Notes: generated by a model from the sequence alone, not told the origin. A DNA stretch of 64,000 nucleotides from Clarkia xantiana subsp. parviflora (GCA_036873135.1 JAPTYO010000007.1:27820763-27884762); one strand, 5' to 3'; counted from the stretch's first letter, positions 44,403 to 57,066 are shown. A program made the numbers and translations.

Positions 44403-47400
44403 CTAATCGTTCGGATCCATTTCCTCGTCCTGATCGAATGGAAGTGTAACATTTGCTCTACCCTCACGATGACCGAAATCTTGCTGTTCGACCGGATTGC
44501 TATCGTATTCTTCCCATCCATTTTCATCTTTAACTTCTCCAATTGAGTTTCTCGGTTCGTCCTCATGAAGCATCCATTTCGGACAAGTGTCTTCCCCTCC
44601 GTAAAGAACCCGCCCGTCTTCACCTTTAATCTGATCCTCGACCCGGGAAAGTCTACAAGAACATTCCGGAAGCGGGTGAGAAAGAAAAGAAGCCGGCTTT
44701 GACAACCGTGATTGCCTCACAATGCCTTCGACTTCTAAGCTGTTGTTGAGATGCTCTTGCACTAGAAGAGTCCAGTTATGTCTCAGAATGTACGTAGTAT
44801 CGCCCGTAGTGTTCAAGAATTCCGTTAGAAGTTTCCTGTTCACGGTAGTAAATCGAATAATCAGGAATTGATAATGACTGAAGTAGTTCAGTAATCATAT
44901 TGTCACGCCCCCAAATCTGATCGACAGTCCCATTTAAACCAACTTAGTCTGACTGAGCCTGCTGTCCTCACTTAGGCCCAAAAAATGAGGAATTCCTTGG
45001 ACCTTGAGTAGTACTTCTCTTGCTTATTATTTCCAACCAATGTGGTACACAAACATACAAGGTATTACACATACAATATGGACGAACTCACCTGTCGGGT
45101 CGATATGTTCTAGCAGAGGCAGTCTCGTAGAGCCGCTGCCCCATGACTAAGCTAGAAAAATCGGGCCATCCACTACCGTCATTATTAAACCCTGGAAAAA
45201 ATGCATCTGAATGCACAGAGACTATATAATCAAGAGCATCCCACAGTAACCTATGAGCTTCTTTCCTCAGATCTGAAGGTGAAGGATCGGGCTCAGTGTC
45301 TCGCTCGATAACCCAAGAATACCAACCTTGTTTCTCATGTTCATAGATAGGTCTATCTGGAGGTGGAGGCAACGGTCTTGGACGTGGACCTGCTTTATCC
45401 CATTCTTCCTTCTGTTGTTTCGAACTTTTGGGAGGAGGGAACTGAAAATTGTCCTCGGGAATAGGGCTTTCGGGTCCAATGATATTGGATAGCTCTTCTA
45501 TACTGCACAAAGAAGTCCGGTCTACTATATTTGGGAACATGGCACGGAGAGGGATTAGAATGCGCTGACCCCCAAAAAGCTCCGATCCTGCGAGGTATAT
45601 GATTGTTTTAGTAGGGTAGCCCATTCCTCTGAGGATAATACCAACCTGAAAAGAAGATAACAGAAATATGTCATATTTACGCCATAATGGAGAAGTTTAG
45701 AACTGACTAGCAATAAGTAGAACAATTTTAAATAGCTTAGCAATTATAAACTCTTTTAAACCGATAAAGGATAAACCAGATATCACGGTCGAGCAATATT
45801 CTTTCTTCTAGCTCTTTCTGAAATAGCACAGCTCAGAACCTCCTATTGGTTTATCAAAGTAAGTGGTGTGTAGTCAATTTTTGGATGTCCAAATACCTCT
45901 TCAGGCAAAAGGGGACATAATCCTTTTCTTTTTTGCACGCGAGAGTCTATGTTCAGTTCTTTGACAATCCCTTTCTTGATCATCTGTGACCGCCGGTACT
46001 GAATGAGTTCAGTATGAATATCCTGTTAAGTATCACATTAAAGAAACAGCATTAGGGAAACCATAGGAGAAGTCTGCAATTATAAACTGTACAGACTACA
46101 ATAAAGATCCAGTTAGATCAAACATGACTTCTTATGGTCGAAAACTTAACAGGAAAGAGCTTAAAAGTAGCAATAACCTGAAATATTTCTGCACAGCCAT
46201 GATATGCTAATGTTTCCCTCACTAAACCGGGATGGTAAGATAAGTAAGGTTGACCCCATGCTCTTAGCCTATTAAAAAGAGTAATATAATTACTCACTAT
46301 ATTTCATGATCGCACTGTTCAGGTAAAACAAAAGGATAAAATAATTTCCACAAGACTGTCTTTTTGCATTATAAGAGATCAGTTCGTGTAATAAAGTTAA
46401 ACAAGTTATCCTTGTGTCTCAAAAATCTACCAAAAGAGAGCTTCACCTCTCCACCATTTGGCTTCCAAGCTCCTGAATCTCTAAGCGGAACTCAAGGGCG
46501 TGGAATGCAACTCTGCACCTCAGTCTCTGGAGCTCTTCCAACTTTCTTGGAAGGAGTGACTGAAACGGGTATACACAACATGATGAGACTCTTGAACTCG
46601 ATTTATACCACATCACGAAGTTTTCTAGTAAACACGTGTGAGAATTGCCAGGGAGTATGACGAAACAGTTAATTCGTGCAATTAGCATTTGAAAATGCCT
46701 GCAGCTTCTATACTAATTGAAATCATACTGCACCTATAGAGGCATATTGTCATACAATATTAACTTTAGCATGAAAGCTATAAAAAGACTCAAACCAAGT
46801 AAATCCCACAGTATTAATATCTAATGGGGACTGAAAGTGTGGTTATACAAAGTAGGAAAGCAGCAGAAAGTGACCATATGCGACATAAGGATGAGCACAT
46901 AAAACCAGGAAAAATTTATGGAGATTCTTAAGAGAAGAAAATAACAATAATCCGTTATTTCTGTCAATTCATGCTACTAAGTAACGTTCTTTGTAAAAAC
47001 TGAGAGATATAAATATGATTGTTGAACCACCTGCAGGCATCCACCATCCTCAAGAATCAGTCCAATAACTTTAGCATTCTTAAGCTTCGGTAAGACTTCT
47101 TTTATATAAAAATTAGGAGAAGTGGAACCCTTAGGCTTGAAAATAGGAAAGCTATTCCGTTTCCTCGATTCCTTCAAATGGTTTGGCAAGCTCTTCACAA
47201 CAGTAACATCATTTTTAAGTGATGCTATGAATTGCTCCTCGTTGTAGATATAGGAGAAACTCTTGAAATTGTAGCTGTAAGATATTTCAATCAAGAGGAA
47301 AAATTAGGCTTTATCATGCACAACATTTGATCATATCACAAAAACAGAAACAGACCTTATGCCCTTTGCACGAGTAGATTGTTGAATCTCTGGAATGACT

Positions 47401-48593
47401 AGTGTAGCATTTAGAAGCCTAGATATAGCTACAAGATCGCATATCTAAAACATCAACAAGCAAGTTGTAAATACTCCTTATACTCATTATTGTAAAACAA
47501 AGCAACCTTTCAGATGTAAGAGATCATACCGACTGCTTAATCTTCTCAAAACCACCGTAGATTTTGGCATATATGAAAAGAGTTTGTTGGTCATTAGGGC
47601 CTGCAAGCATAGAGAACAACTAAGTAGAATTTAAAGAGAAAAAAAACAAGAAATGAAAAGAAGAGATAAAAAGCTTGTAAGTCATTCTGAAAGCAATTGA
47701 TGAGAGCCACGTACAAATACTTAATAAGATATATTGCAAATACAAATAGATTAGTTCTTAAATTTTTAAGCCTATATATGAGAAATCAAATAGGTCTTAT
47801 AAGGAACCACAATCCCAAATATGAATCTTTACATCACGAAAAATCATTTAGGAAACAGTAAATGCTAATAACATTAGATTCCTCAAGAAAGCAACTACCG
47901 CGAAAAACAATTACGAAACTGCAATCAGCAGAAGGGTAGCATTTTGAGTTGCTTTCCAACAGCCAAAGTGAGGGTCATACAGCATGTCCACAGTCACCAT
48001 AACTGAAAAGCTCTGGTAATAGATTTACTAAATTCAAGGATACGGGTATTAGTTAATGGATATTTTGGAAGTCACTGCACATAAAGCTGCTTCACAGCTT
48101 TGCAGTATGATTGGACAACTGGAACTCAATTTTAACAGTGTAGCCATAGAAACACATGCTAAAGCTCAATCTTTGAAGCGACCTAAAAGTAATCATTGAT
48201 ACTGCTCATATAAGATTTAAATGTATCATAAAATTCTTGAAAAGAACTCACCAGGATAACTACTAACCCGAGGATTAGCATAAGGATGCAAAGACTCCAG
48301 AAGCTTCACTCGTCCCCACAGCCTTTTGTTCCTGAAAATCTGCAGCGCCATACAGGAGAAAAAAATGAACTTCTGAAATCACACACGAAGCCGAAACAGC
48401 ACAAGCATAGGAAGGAGAAGCTCACTCGACTCCCTGATATGTCAGCAAATTCCTTCCTCAAGCCATCCATTGCCATGTACTGCACCATGCCGACACTCGA
48501 TTTCGCAATAGAAAGGTGGAGCACCACAAACGCCAGGGACATAATCAGCACAAAGAGAGCGAAACATTTTATCTTGGACCTTGCCACCATCAT
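44403..48593 (-). CDS. Plant O-fucosyltransferase-like protein
   Basis: Ten exons (minus): 48593-48426, 48339-48252, 47600-47530, 47444-47356, 47274-47031, 46559-46447, 46268-46178, 46022-45897, 45645-45092 and 44835-44403. They join in frame to 658 codons. An N-terminal signal anchor (about residues 10-31, CFALFVLIMSLAFVVLHLSIA) indicates a type II Golgi protein. The body matches the plant GDP-fucose protein O-fucosyltransferase family (PF10250, former DUF246): SRLLNATLVIPEI near the start, RLRCRVAFHALEF in the middle, YLAGSELFGGQRILIPL and SVHSDAFFPGFNNDGSG later. It is expected to transfer fucose or a related sugar in the Golgi; the acceptor is unknown. A Pro-rich insert (GPRPRPLPPPPDRP) and a long acidic C-terminal tail are distinctive. 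No broken frame was seen. Confidence 0.9.
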
Positions 48594-49958
48594 TGATCAT
48601 CAGGCAGCTTGGAAGGGAGCAGTCAATTGGTAGAAGTAACAAAACTCATTGCCTGGCATTACGGAATCAGGTCCCTGCATGGACAAGAACCGATCCAGCT
48701 CGATTTGAGATCGCACAGTGTGGAGGAATCTGATTCTGAATCGCCGGAGTAAGGAGTCGAGCCGCCACGGATCAATTCAGAGGAGACCAGAAGGAAGGAA
48801 CTCCAAATCTAGAGTTTGCACAGAGGCGTCAGTGATGCATACGTTCTTTCTGCAGAAAAGAATGATATTAATTACAGGAGAAGACACTGAGAGGGAGAGT
48901 GATTTTAGGAGATCAATAAAGTTTGAAGATTAATTAACCAGTTTCTAAAACCGAGGGTCTAAATAGAATATATTTAATCACATCATAATTTTATTAACCA
49001 ATTATAGTAGATTTGGTAATTAGGTTGGGTTCCCAATCTGTGGACTAAGGACCATAAGCAGGTCATCATATATATATACTAAATGTAGTCTTCTACAAAT
49101 TAAAAAAAAAAATAGGATAATGTGTGGCAAAAATAATAATAGGATAATGTTATTATTGGTAAATCACTAAATTGTGGATTACTAAAAAAATATATATTGT
49201 TAATTTTTATTTTTTTATATTTCTTATTTTTTATATTCTTAATGTATTTCATTTTTTGGTACCCAAATAATATTTTTTTTGGGTAAATGGTAAAAATAAT
49301 TTATTTGATTAAGGTCACGTGATAGAAAAATTCAACCTAGGAAAATAAATGAAATTTTTTATGAAGAATAAAATATATATTATTATGAAGAACGCTCTGA
49401 AAATATGACTTTTTCAGTTATTGTATCACTATTTCATCCACCGTCTTATTCAAAAAGTAGCATTTTGAAATATTTAAGGCACTATAAATAATACAAATTC
49501 AAATCAAAAGGTAAAATTGACGTAAGTAATATTTTTTTTGGCCAGTAATTATCATAATAATTAACTTTGAATTCATAATTTTACAAATCCTAATGCAGAA
49601 TTAACCCCCCACTCTAGAAAAGCAAAAAATAGTTGAAATTTTAAAAATTAGTTAAATAAAACTTATGAAAAAAGAAACACTTATTAATCGTTACCCTTGT
49701 TGTGAATTGTGATACCTAAACAGAACCACATTACGCAAATTTACCTGTGTAATCGTATATATATATATATGTTATCATTTCGCCATTTATATACACTGAA
49801 CACGGTCTTTTCATACATATTCATACCATTTTATTTAAAATTGTCACCTCTACAAATAAACTCTCAGATTGCTTTGAGCAAATCCACCCTCTTTAGGAGG
49901 GCAAAAACTCCAATTATCCTTTCGAAACAAAACCTAAACTCTACTAGTTAGATGAATC
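48594..49958. other. 5' region of the O-fucosyltransferase gene and 3' flank of the GT47 gene
   Basis: The stretch 48594 to about 48930 is less AT-rich and probably contains the 5' UTR and promoter of the minus-strand O-fucosyltransferase gene. The rest is AT-rich intergenic DNA. No other gene is seen. Confidence 0.5.
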
Positions 49959-52763
49959 TCAACTGGAATCAACAGACAAGCCCGACGAAACTCGAACCGA
50001 ACTCCTTCGGAGCCAAAGCTCGTACATAACCATGTAAAACGCGTCGTAATCCACTGCATCGAGGTGCCACTGGAAATGTTTCCGCACCTCCACCACGTTC
50101 CTCTGAAACATCGAAAACCTCTCGTGATTCACTCCGTTGAGGATTTCCTTCAGCAGCGGAATATCCAACGTGGCAACAACTACGGCGAAGTTGTTCCAAT
50201 TCAGCACATCTGTGAATGGAAGATCGTAGTGGTTGGCGATCACGACAGGGACACATCCGTAGTAGAGAGAATCCGCGATTCTTGCCGTGTTTACTTCGAA
50301 GCCTTTGACATGGAGGCAGAATTTGCTCCCAAGTAATGCGTCGGCATATGGAGTGTCGATTCGGCCGCGATGAACGGAGATATCGTTGTCGTTTCCCCAT
50401 ACTTCGTGAAGATAGTTGCGCACCGGAGAGTTTATTTCCCCGGCAAAAAATGCAAGCTTCATCCTGCAGAAAAATCGAAGGCCACACATACTATAAGAGT
50501 TGTATAGAAATCAAAATATACGAGCTATGACGTGAAAGATCAGCACCCGTGTAAATTTTCCATCGAAGACTTATCATAATAATCGAAAGAGCTAGCAAAA
50601 TGCAATAATGTATTCAATATATCGATCCCGAGTTCAGCTAGCAATGTATTTAACAATTTTTTCTAGCAAAATGCACTAATGTATTCAACATATTGATACC
50701 GAGTTCAGCTAGTATTTGGCATTTAACCATTTTTTTGCTAGCAAAATGCCTTATCGTCCCGAGTTCAGCTAGCAATTTAGCATTTAACCTTTTTTTGCTA
50801 GCAAAATGCATTAATGTATTCAACATATCGATCCCGAGTTCAGCTAGCAAATTGTTATTTAACCCTTTTTTTCTAGCAAAATGCACTAATGTATTCAACA
50901 TATCTATCCCGAGTTTAGCTAGCAATTTGGTATTTAACCATTTTTTTGCTAGCAAAATGCACTATGTATTCAACATATCGATCTCGAAGTTCAGCTAGCA
51001 ATTTTATATTTAACCCGTTTTTGCTTTGTTCGCTTCCTAATTCTCTAGAACGCCTTTCGGTACTTCAATGAAGAGAAAATTTGCTTACCCGAAAAAGGAT
51101 TAATAGAAATCAAACTTGAAGCAAGATTTTACCTTTTGGATGAATCGATATCCGGAGGATCTCCTTGCCTCGGCCAAATCTGAGGCAACGACGCGTCCTT
51201 ATGAGCAATATACCCAGACAAGTAATAGCTCGAGGAGCACACCACTTGAATCGCATTAAATTTGACTTCGGGAGCATTATCCATAGCCGACCTGCCAATG
51301 GAATGACAAGCGACATAGAAATGATCGGCACCACCAGACCGATTCCAGTAAGGGTACTTATGCATGATATCGAAAATATAATCCCGAACAAAATCCGGTA
51401 TCCCTCCAACACTAATCCTCGGATCGTTCCTCATCTTTGCAATGGAGAAGGGCATGAAGAAAAGGTCTGCCCTTGAGGGGTCTTGAGTTATAAAGTGGCT
51501 GTTTGCAAGCACTTTCTTGAAGTAGCTTTCACTTGCATAGTTACCACTCGGCTCGATATCCATTGGCAATAGGACATTGGCAAACGGATCGTTTACGCTG
51601 TGAGGGTAAATGTAGATCTTAAGGCTCTTATTCATTTCTTTGTAATCTTCAAGAAAGAAGTGTCTGTCATGGTATACTTCATCCATGGTTTCATCGCTTC
51701 CTGATAAAGCCACAATTTTTAGCTTAAATGTGGAGTTAAAAACCGGGTTAGTTACCAAATTAATAGTTGATGTTTGCACACTTGAGCAAAAACATGACAA
51801 ATTGCTAGCTAATGTATGGACATTAGAACAAATTACTAGCTAATGTTTGGACAAACAACAAATTGCTTGCTATTTTCATCAAGTGTCAAACATGGCTCAT
51901 TCCGTCCAAGAAAGACGGAAATCCGACGAAATTAGCAATCTATACGCATGGAATGGCTGAGCTAGCAAAATGTTCAAAAACACCCGAATTCAGCACAAAA
52001 AAAAAAGATAATTAACCCTTAAAAACAAGAAATTTGTGCAAACGATAGCTGAGCCAGCAAAAATGTTCAAAAATCCAGGCAAAAAATGATAATTAACCCA
52101 TAAAAACAAGAATTTTATACAAAAGGTTCCTTCTTTAACCTCTCAACTACCCACAGCCCCACCGACAAGACATATTTTGAAGCAGCCAACTGTAAGACAA
52201 GACCGTTCCTGGTCTGAGTACAAAAGAGTTTAATCAGACAGCATTTAACATTGGTCTACTGCAGTCTGTAAGCTCAATTTCTCAATTTGTAGCTATACGG
52301 ACAGCATTCGATCGAAAGGGCTATACATTATGCAAATCAATTTAATTAAACAATAATTTCCGACATCATTTGATCTTGATCGGCTGCAGTTTATGAATTG
52401 AAACCACAATTCTTCTATGCATGTCACAATTGGAAAGGAAACGGTCAGTTTGAGGCGGAGAGGCGTACCTTTGGTGTCGAATTGAGCGTTGATTGTCCTT
52501 TGACCGACGATTTCCTCCTCCACCGCGAGCTCCGCCGTGGAATTGAGTGAGGGGAGAGAAATGAAGCGGTCAGATAGGGCTGGGAATTTGGGGAGGCGTT
52601 GAAGGCGGAAAGGCTGGTGAATGAAGAGGGAGGAGGTGGTGAAGATGTAGAGGAGGACGATGAGCGTGGTGAAGAGAGCTAGGGTGGAAGGGACGAAGAG
52701 AGAGATTCTTGAGGAGTGGGAGAGCCGCCGGCGAGGGTAGTCGAGGGGAGACGGACGCGCCAT
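49959..52763 (-). CDS. Exostosin-like glycosyltransferase (GT47)
   Basis: Three exons (minus): 52763-52469, 51700-51133 and 50463-49959, joining in frame to 455 codons. A signal anchor (about residues 20-42, ISLFVPSTLALFTTLIVLLYI) marks a type II Golgi membrane protein. The exostosin domain covers about 110-420. Visible motifs are LKIYIYPHS, RADLFFMPFS, PYWNRSGGADHFYVACHS, KLAFFAGE, SKFCLHVKGFEVNTARIADSL (shown in part) and GCVPVVIANHYDLPF. These are the signature blocks of plant GT47 wall-glycan transferases. Which polymer it serves (xyloglucan, arabinan, xylan, pectin) cannot be told. The stem exon is Ser/Leu-rich. Intron 2 contains a minisatellite. The ATG chosen is the first in the frame. 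Confidence 0.92.
50590..51020. repeat. About 73-bp minisatellite in the last intron of the GT47 gene
   Basis: Six imperfect copies of the unit GAGTTCAGCTAGCAATTT...TTTAACC-TTTTTTTGCTAGCAAAATGCA...GTATTCAACATATCGATCCC, one of them shortened. The paired GCTAGCAAA and TTTGCTAGC words make each unit partly self-complementary. Related words (GCTAGCAAAATGTTC) recur in intron 1 near 51960 and 52050. Confidence 0.85.
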
Positions 52764-53955
52764 CGTCCATCACTCGAAGAGAGGCGACGGCAGTGTTATT
52801 ATTCTCCGGCGGTCACTGTCTTGAAGACGGCAATGGGGAGTAGAAGAATACAGACAAAATTCTGTTTTTGACTAAAACAAGAAAATAGAATCTGTCTCTT
52901 CTTCTTCTCATTCTATTGTGTATCTGTGTTTCCTTTAATTTATTTATAATAGAAATCCAGGATGGGAGATATTTGGTTATTGCGAATAATTGTAATGAAA
53001 ATTATGATTAATTACTAAATACAAAAAATAATTGTAATGAAAATATGTTTTGTATTTAGTAGCATCTCCAAAGCTCTCTTTTCATAAAAATATAAATACA
53101 AAAAATAATTGTAAATTACTAAATTGTTAGCGGATCTGAACCATTGGTCATGTGGATTATAAGTAATTAAATAAAAATTGGAAAATAAATTTAAAATTAG
53201 GGTATTAATTCGTAAGTATCTACATAATCAAAATTATAAAATTAATTCTAATATAAAAACTTTCCAATAATTAAATATTTTGTGATGGCATTTCCATCCA
53301 TTTAGGTCTATTTCTGGATTTTTTTTCTTTAATAACATTTTAATAAGGTGACCAATTTTGTCTTAATTAGACATAATATTTATCATAGCTGACAATTTAT
53401 CCACAAACAAAACTTAAGCTAAAAATAAAAAAAACTAACAATTTGTTTGAATGTACAAAGGTAAGTTTTCAGTTTAGCAATTGGTCAATAAAATTACTCT
53501 ACATTTTAATGGCAAAATAAACAATTATATAGTTTTTAAGATATAAACTATACATATACACGTACAATACTTACAATTATCAAAACGTTCTATTTTCACA
53601 ATTTCACACCTATCACTCCTAATCAATTGAGATTTTGGAGATACAATAAGAAACGGTATAATAATTCAAACAAATATAAGATTCAATTAAAAAAATAGAA
53701 AATTAAAAATAAGTGTTAAGAACCTAATCATAGTCCCAAATTTGCATCATGTTGATTTTAGTTGTCCAAACTTTAACTTCTTGTTAATAAGTGCCACATG
53801 TTTCATTTCCGCTGCAAATTGGTGTCCCAAGTTTCATTTTCGTTGTTTTTAGTTTTCTGTCCAGTTTTTCTGTCAAATTTGACGTATTGCGAATTTTCTG
53901 CAATTCATGTATATTTATGACATTTAAGTTAAAGTGAACTTTAACTTTGTATAAA
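52764..53955. other. 5' flank of the GT47 gene and AT-rich intergenic DNA
   Basis: The first 150 bases upstream of the ATG form a plausible leader. An AATAATTGTAATGAAAAT word is repeated at 52985 and 53029. No gene is seen in the rest. Confidence 0.5.
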
Positions 53956-55035
53956 CTAGGTGCTAAACCCGCGCTAAGCGCGAGTGTAAGAAAATTTGAA
54001 ATATAAAATTATAAAGAAAAATTTTGTACAAAAAAGTGACATTATATAAGAATTTTTTTTACATAAGTATATACTTGTGTAGATACCATAAAAATATTGA
54101 AAAATTATAGCAATCAATTTGCTATTTATATAGTAAGAGATTATTATAGTATAAAAATCATTATACTTATACTTCTATACTTTTTTTTATAAAATAAATG
54201 AAAGATTTGAACGTAATATGTAGGGTACCGTCTCTGTGCATAGTAACATCTCGTGTTATGCGCGAGGTCGTTGATTAGTTAATGAGATAAATTTGATAAA
54301 AAAAAAATATAGCTATGAATTAGTTGTTTATATAGCATTGAAAACATAAAAAATGAATATTCTTTTTCTCAAACTTGTGCAAAAAATTTTTAAAGACCGA
54401 CAATAATCATTCTCTAACACGTATATGTGTTCTCCGTCTCCACATGAACTCATAGGGAAGAAAATCGATTTATGGATGGAATCAAATATGTGGTAACTAC
54501 AAATGCATTTGTGTACACGTATATGTGTTCTCCGTCTCCACATGAACTCATAAGGAAGAAAATCGATTTATGGATGGAATCAAATATGTGGTAACTACAA
54601 ATGCATTTGTGTAAATAAATATAATAATATTTTGATCAAATTACATTGACCAAACTGATAAATATAATATAATTCTTATAACTAAATAAGATCAACAACT
54701 ATTGATAATAAAAAAAAAAAAAAAAATTTAGCACAGTATAAACAAATTTGTGAGCCCAACTCAGCCAACAAATTGATTTTTTGTAACATCTATGATTTAA
54801 TTGATTTTTTTTGTAACCGTTTTGATTTAATTGATTATTTTGTAACAATATATTAATGCAGATGTGTTTCAAGTTTGCTAGATTTAATAGTTTTTAGGGT
54901 GATATGTCAACATCTGATTGGTCTGATTGGTTACCAATTGTCCTATTAATGCTGACATGACGTCGTGAGAATCATTGTCTATGTTGATGTGGCATCGTGA
55001 GGATCCATCTACCTCTTTCCTCTTCCTTTATTAGA
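53956..55035 (-). mobile_element. Non-autonomous Helitron C
   Basis: On the minus strand the 3' end reads GCGCGAG/CGCGGGTTT...CTAG, with a hairpin at about 53966-53986 and CTAG at 53959-53956, followed by T. The 5' end (TCTAATAAAGGAAGAGGAAAGAGGTAG) lies at about 55035 beside an ATCT microsatellite. The first 250 or so bases are collinear with the 5' part of Helitron B (GATTCTCACGATGCCAC, CAATCAGATGTTGACATATCAC, AAACTTGAAACACAT). No Rep/helicase. It contains a 98-bp tandem duplication (54417-54612). A second GC hairpin at 54247-54264 suggests an older nested end. Confidence 0.75.
54417..54612. repeat. 98-bp tandem duplication
   Basis: Two adjacent copies starting ACACGTATATGTGTTCTCCG (54417 and 54515) differ at about one base (CATAGGG against CATAAGG), so the duplication is recent. 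Confidence 0.9.
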
Positions 55036-55055
55036 TAGATAGATAGATAGATAGA

Positions 55056-55397
55056 TTGTAAAAGAGTGGGCCGAGACTCGAGAGTGAGTGGAAAATGAAT
55101 AGACGGACCTAGAGGTTAGAAAAGTTTTAGATGACCCAATAATGGGAATGAGGTGATGTGGCACTTATCCCCACTCATAATCTCTTCCTCTCCCCCTTCA
55201 CTTTAATTAATATATAGATTTTGAAACCCCCATTTTTTAAGAGAAATAAATAGATTAAAATTGGGGGTTTTTTTTTATTGTTTGCCTAGGTGGAGTTGTA
55301 TAATTGGTCAACGATAGGTATGACGTGGCACTTTCAGATGAACTACAAATGTTGATGTGGCAACTCTAGGTCCTCCCACTCTCTTTCCTTTCCTTTT

Positions 55398-55401
<4 letters not shown>
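55056..55401 (-). mobile_element. Two further Helitron-like 5' ends (fragments)
   Basis: On the minus strand, one 5'-like start lies at about 55218 (TCTATATATTAATTAAAGTGAAGGGGGAGAGG, by position 55218-55187) with GTGCCACATCACC. Another is near 55401 (ATATATAAAGTAAAAGGAAAGG) with TTGCCACATCAAC and GTGCCACGTCATACC. The order (TATA run, AAAG, purine stretch, TGCCACRTCA) is that of the Helitrons in this window. No 3' ends were found, so these are nested remnants. Confidence 0.45.

Positions 55402-55493
<92 letters not shown>
55402..55493. repeat. Long AT microsatellite
   Basis: About 46 uninterrupted AT units. Confidence 0.95.
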
Positions 55494-55496
<3 letters not shown>

Positions 55497-56550
55497 TTCA
55501 ATTTCACTACATGTACATACTAATTGGCATAAGTTAAAGGAAGTGTAAGTGTCCTTTTGTAAATGCTCATCTTCTTTAAATGCTTTCAATTTTGAATTTT
55601 ATGGAGCCATTGGTCCAAAATCCGTCAAGTTTAATAGAAAATTGGACAGAAACAAAAAAAAGTAGCTAATTTCCACCACATTCTAGACTTTGTGCTCAGT
55701 TGTGGACCTTCTGTAACGTTGTCCTTGTTGAATTTTATCGGTTTGCAGGTTCTGAAGTGTTGTTGGATTTGGCTGCCACAAGTTATACATGTCAAAGTAT
55801 GGACATCTGTTATGTCAACGTACGTTTTAGTTTCAAAGTAGTAATTATGTGTAAACACAATATGTAAAATGTGTTATCAATGTATGAATAATTTTTTTGT
55901 TACATCAGATGTTGTCCAACACTAAACATAGACTAAACGAAATAACAAGTATAATCCTAAAAGCATCATACATGAACTTGCACACAGTGCCTAATTCCAT
56001 CAATTTTACTTAAACTCAACCGATTCTAAATGTCTTGTGTCGAAACAGTATTTGGCATGTCAACAACTCGCTAAGCAATGGAAACGTGAGGTGCTAAAAT
56101 TAACTTTCAGGATTGGCCGACGATACGGTGAAGCCAACATATAACACCTGATTTCCACACTCAGAAAACGTCTATTTGATCTGAACTAATCAACGCCAAA
56201 GCATAACATTGGAATCACATACGGTTGTGCTGAACAACACAATTTGAATTAACCAAACACCGACTCGATAGACTACCTTTGGCATCGGGTGCATGTTTGG
56301 TAAATGTCGACAACAGAAGCTCGTTAATGTCTCTCGTAGTAGTATTTCGAGTCGAATTCGGAAAACCTGAAGACGACATACTGTAACGACGTTATGCAAC
56401 TGTAATGGAAGCTTTCAGTATTAACAGAATGGGTGACTAAATGTGTGTAATTAAGGTTTGGCTAATGGAAATCTAAATGCTTTCATTGGAAACGAAAAAC
56501 CTGCTACTGAAGACGCATATTCAGAAGCAGCAAGATGCATCTCCCAAGGA
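55494..56550. other. Intergenic DNA
   Basis: No gene is recognised. Short frames here show no known domain. Confidence 0.45.
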
Positions 56551-56554
56551 CGGC

Positions 56555-56861
56555 TTTAGCACCGGCCAATTGGAGTCGAGAGGGCGGCATCGCAACCTCC
56601 AAGGCCTCTGCTGCCATCCTAACAGCGGCAGGACTTCGGTCGGGAATTTAACGACCGACTTAACGTATCGTCCTCTTCCCGACCGATGTTTTCCCTCAGC
56701 AAATGTTTTCGTCTGTTTTTTTCGTTAGGAACGTTTCCGGCTGAGTCCCTGCTATCGTTTTTACGAGAGACGGTATCAGACGGAAACCAACCGGAACAGG
56801 CCATCTCCGTTCACGTTCCGACCGATTTGGCTTGTAGGAAAACACGTTCTTTCTTGTAGTG
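56555..56861. mobile_element. CACTA (En/Spm-type) transposon terminus
   Basis: The minus strand starts CACTACAAGAAAGAACG at 56861, the diagnostic terminus of plant CACTA elements. The adjoining 300 bases are GC-rich and carry repeated subterminal words in both orientations (TCGGTCGGGAA, CGACCGA, CCCGACCGATG, GTTCCGACCGA), as expected of the transposase-binding region. No matching second terminus with a 3-bp duplication was found, so the element is truncated or its other end is decayed. No transposase is encoded. Confidence 0.65.
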
Positions 56862-57066
56862 AAAGGCACAAATTTCGAATGGAAGAGGATTGTATTGCTC
56901 ATAGTTTGATTGTAATCTTATATTTGATGTATATAATCTGCAATATTTTATGTGCTTGATTTTATAGATAACTTTTTTTTAATATTATAATGGCTGCAGC
57001 TTAAGAGATGATGAGGATGCTGTTGTTGATTTATCCATTGGAAAGGAATGTGAACAATGTTAAGGT
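56862..57066. other. AT-rich spacer
   Basis: Nothing recognisable between the CACTA terminus and the copia gag relic. Confidence 0.4.

Noticed and set aside
50650..50998. Repetitive ORFs on both strands at the GT47 intron
   Set aside because: They are translations of the 73-bp minisatellite, whose length is close to a multiple of three in places.
54247..54275. Separate Helitron 3' end (hairpin CTCGTG-TTATG-CGCGAG then GATTAG)
   Set aside because: The expected CTRR is not present (TTAG instead) and no matching 5' end was found. Kept only as a remark under Helitron C.
55357..55589. Frames with long Tyr-Ile repeats
   Set aside because: These are translations of the AT microsatellite at 55402-55493.
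55505..56861. Complete CACTA transposon using CACTACATG at 55505 as the left end
   Set aside because: The left word lacks the AAGAAA part, and the 3-bp flanks (TTT and AAA) do not match.
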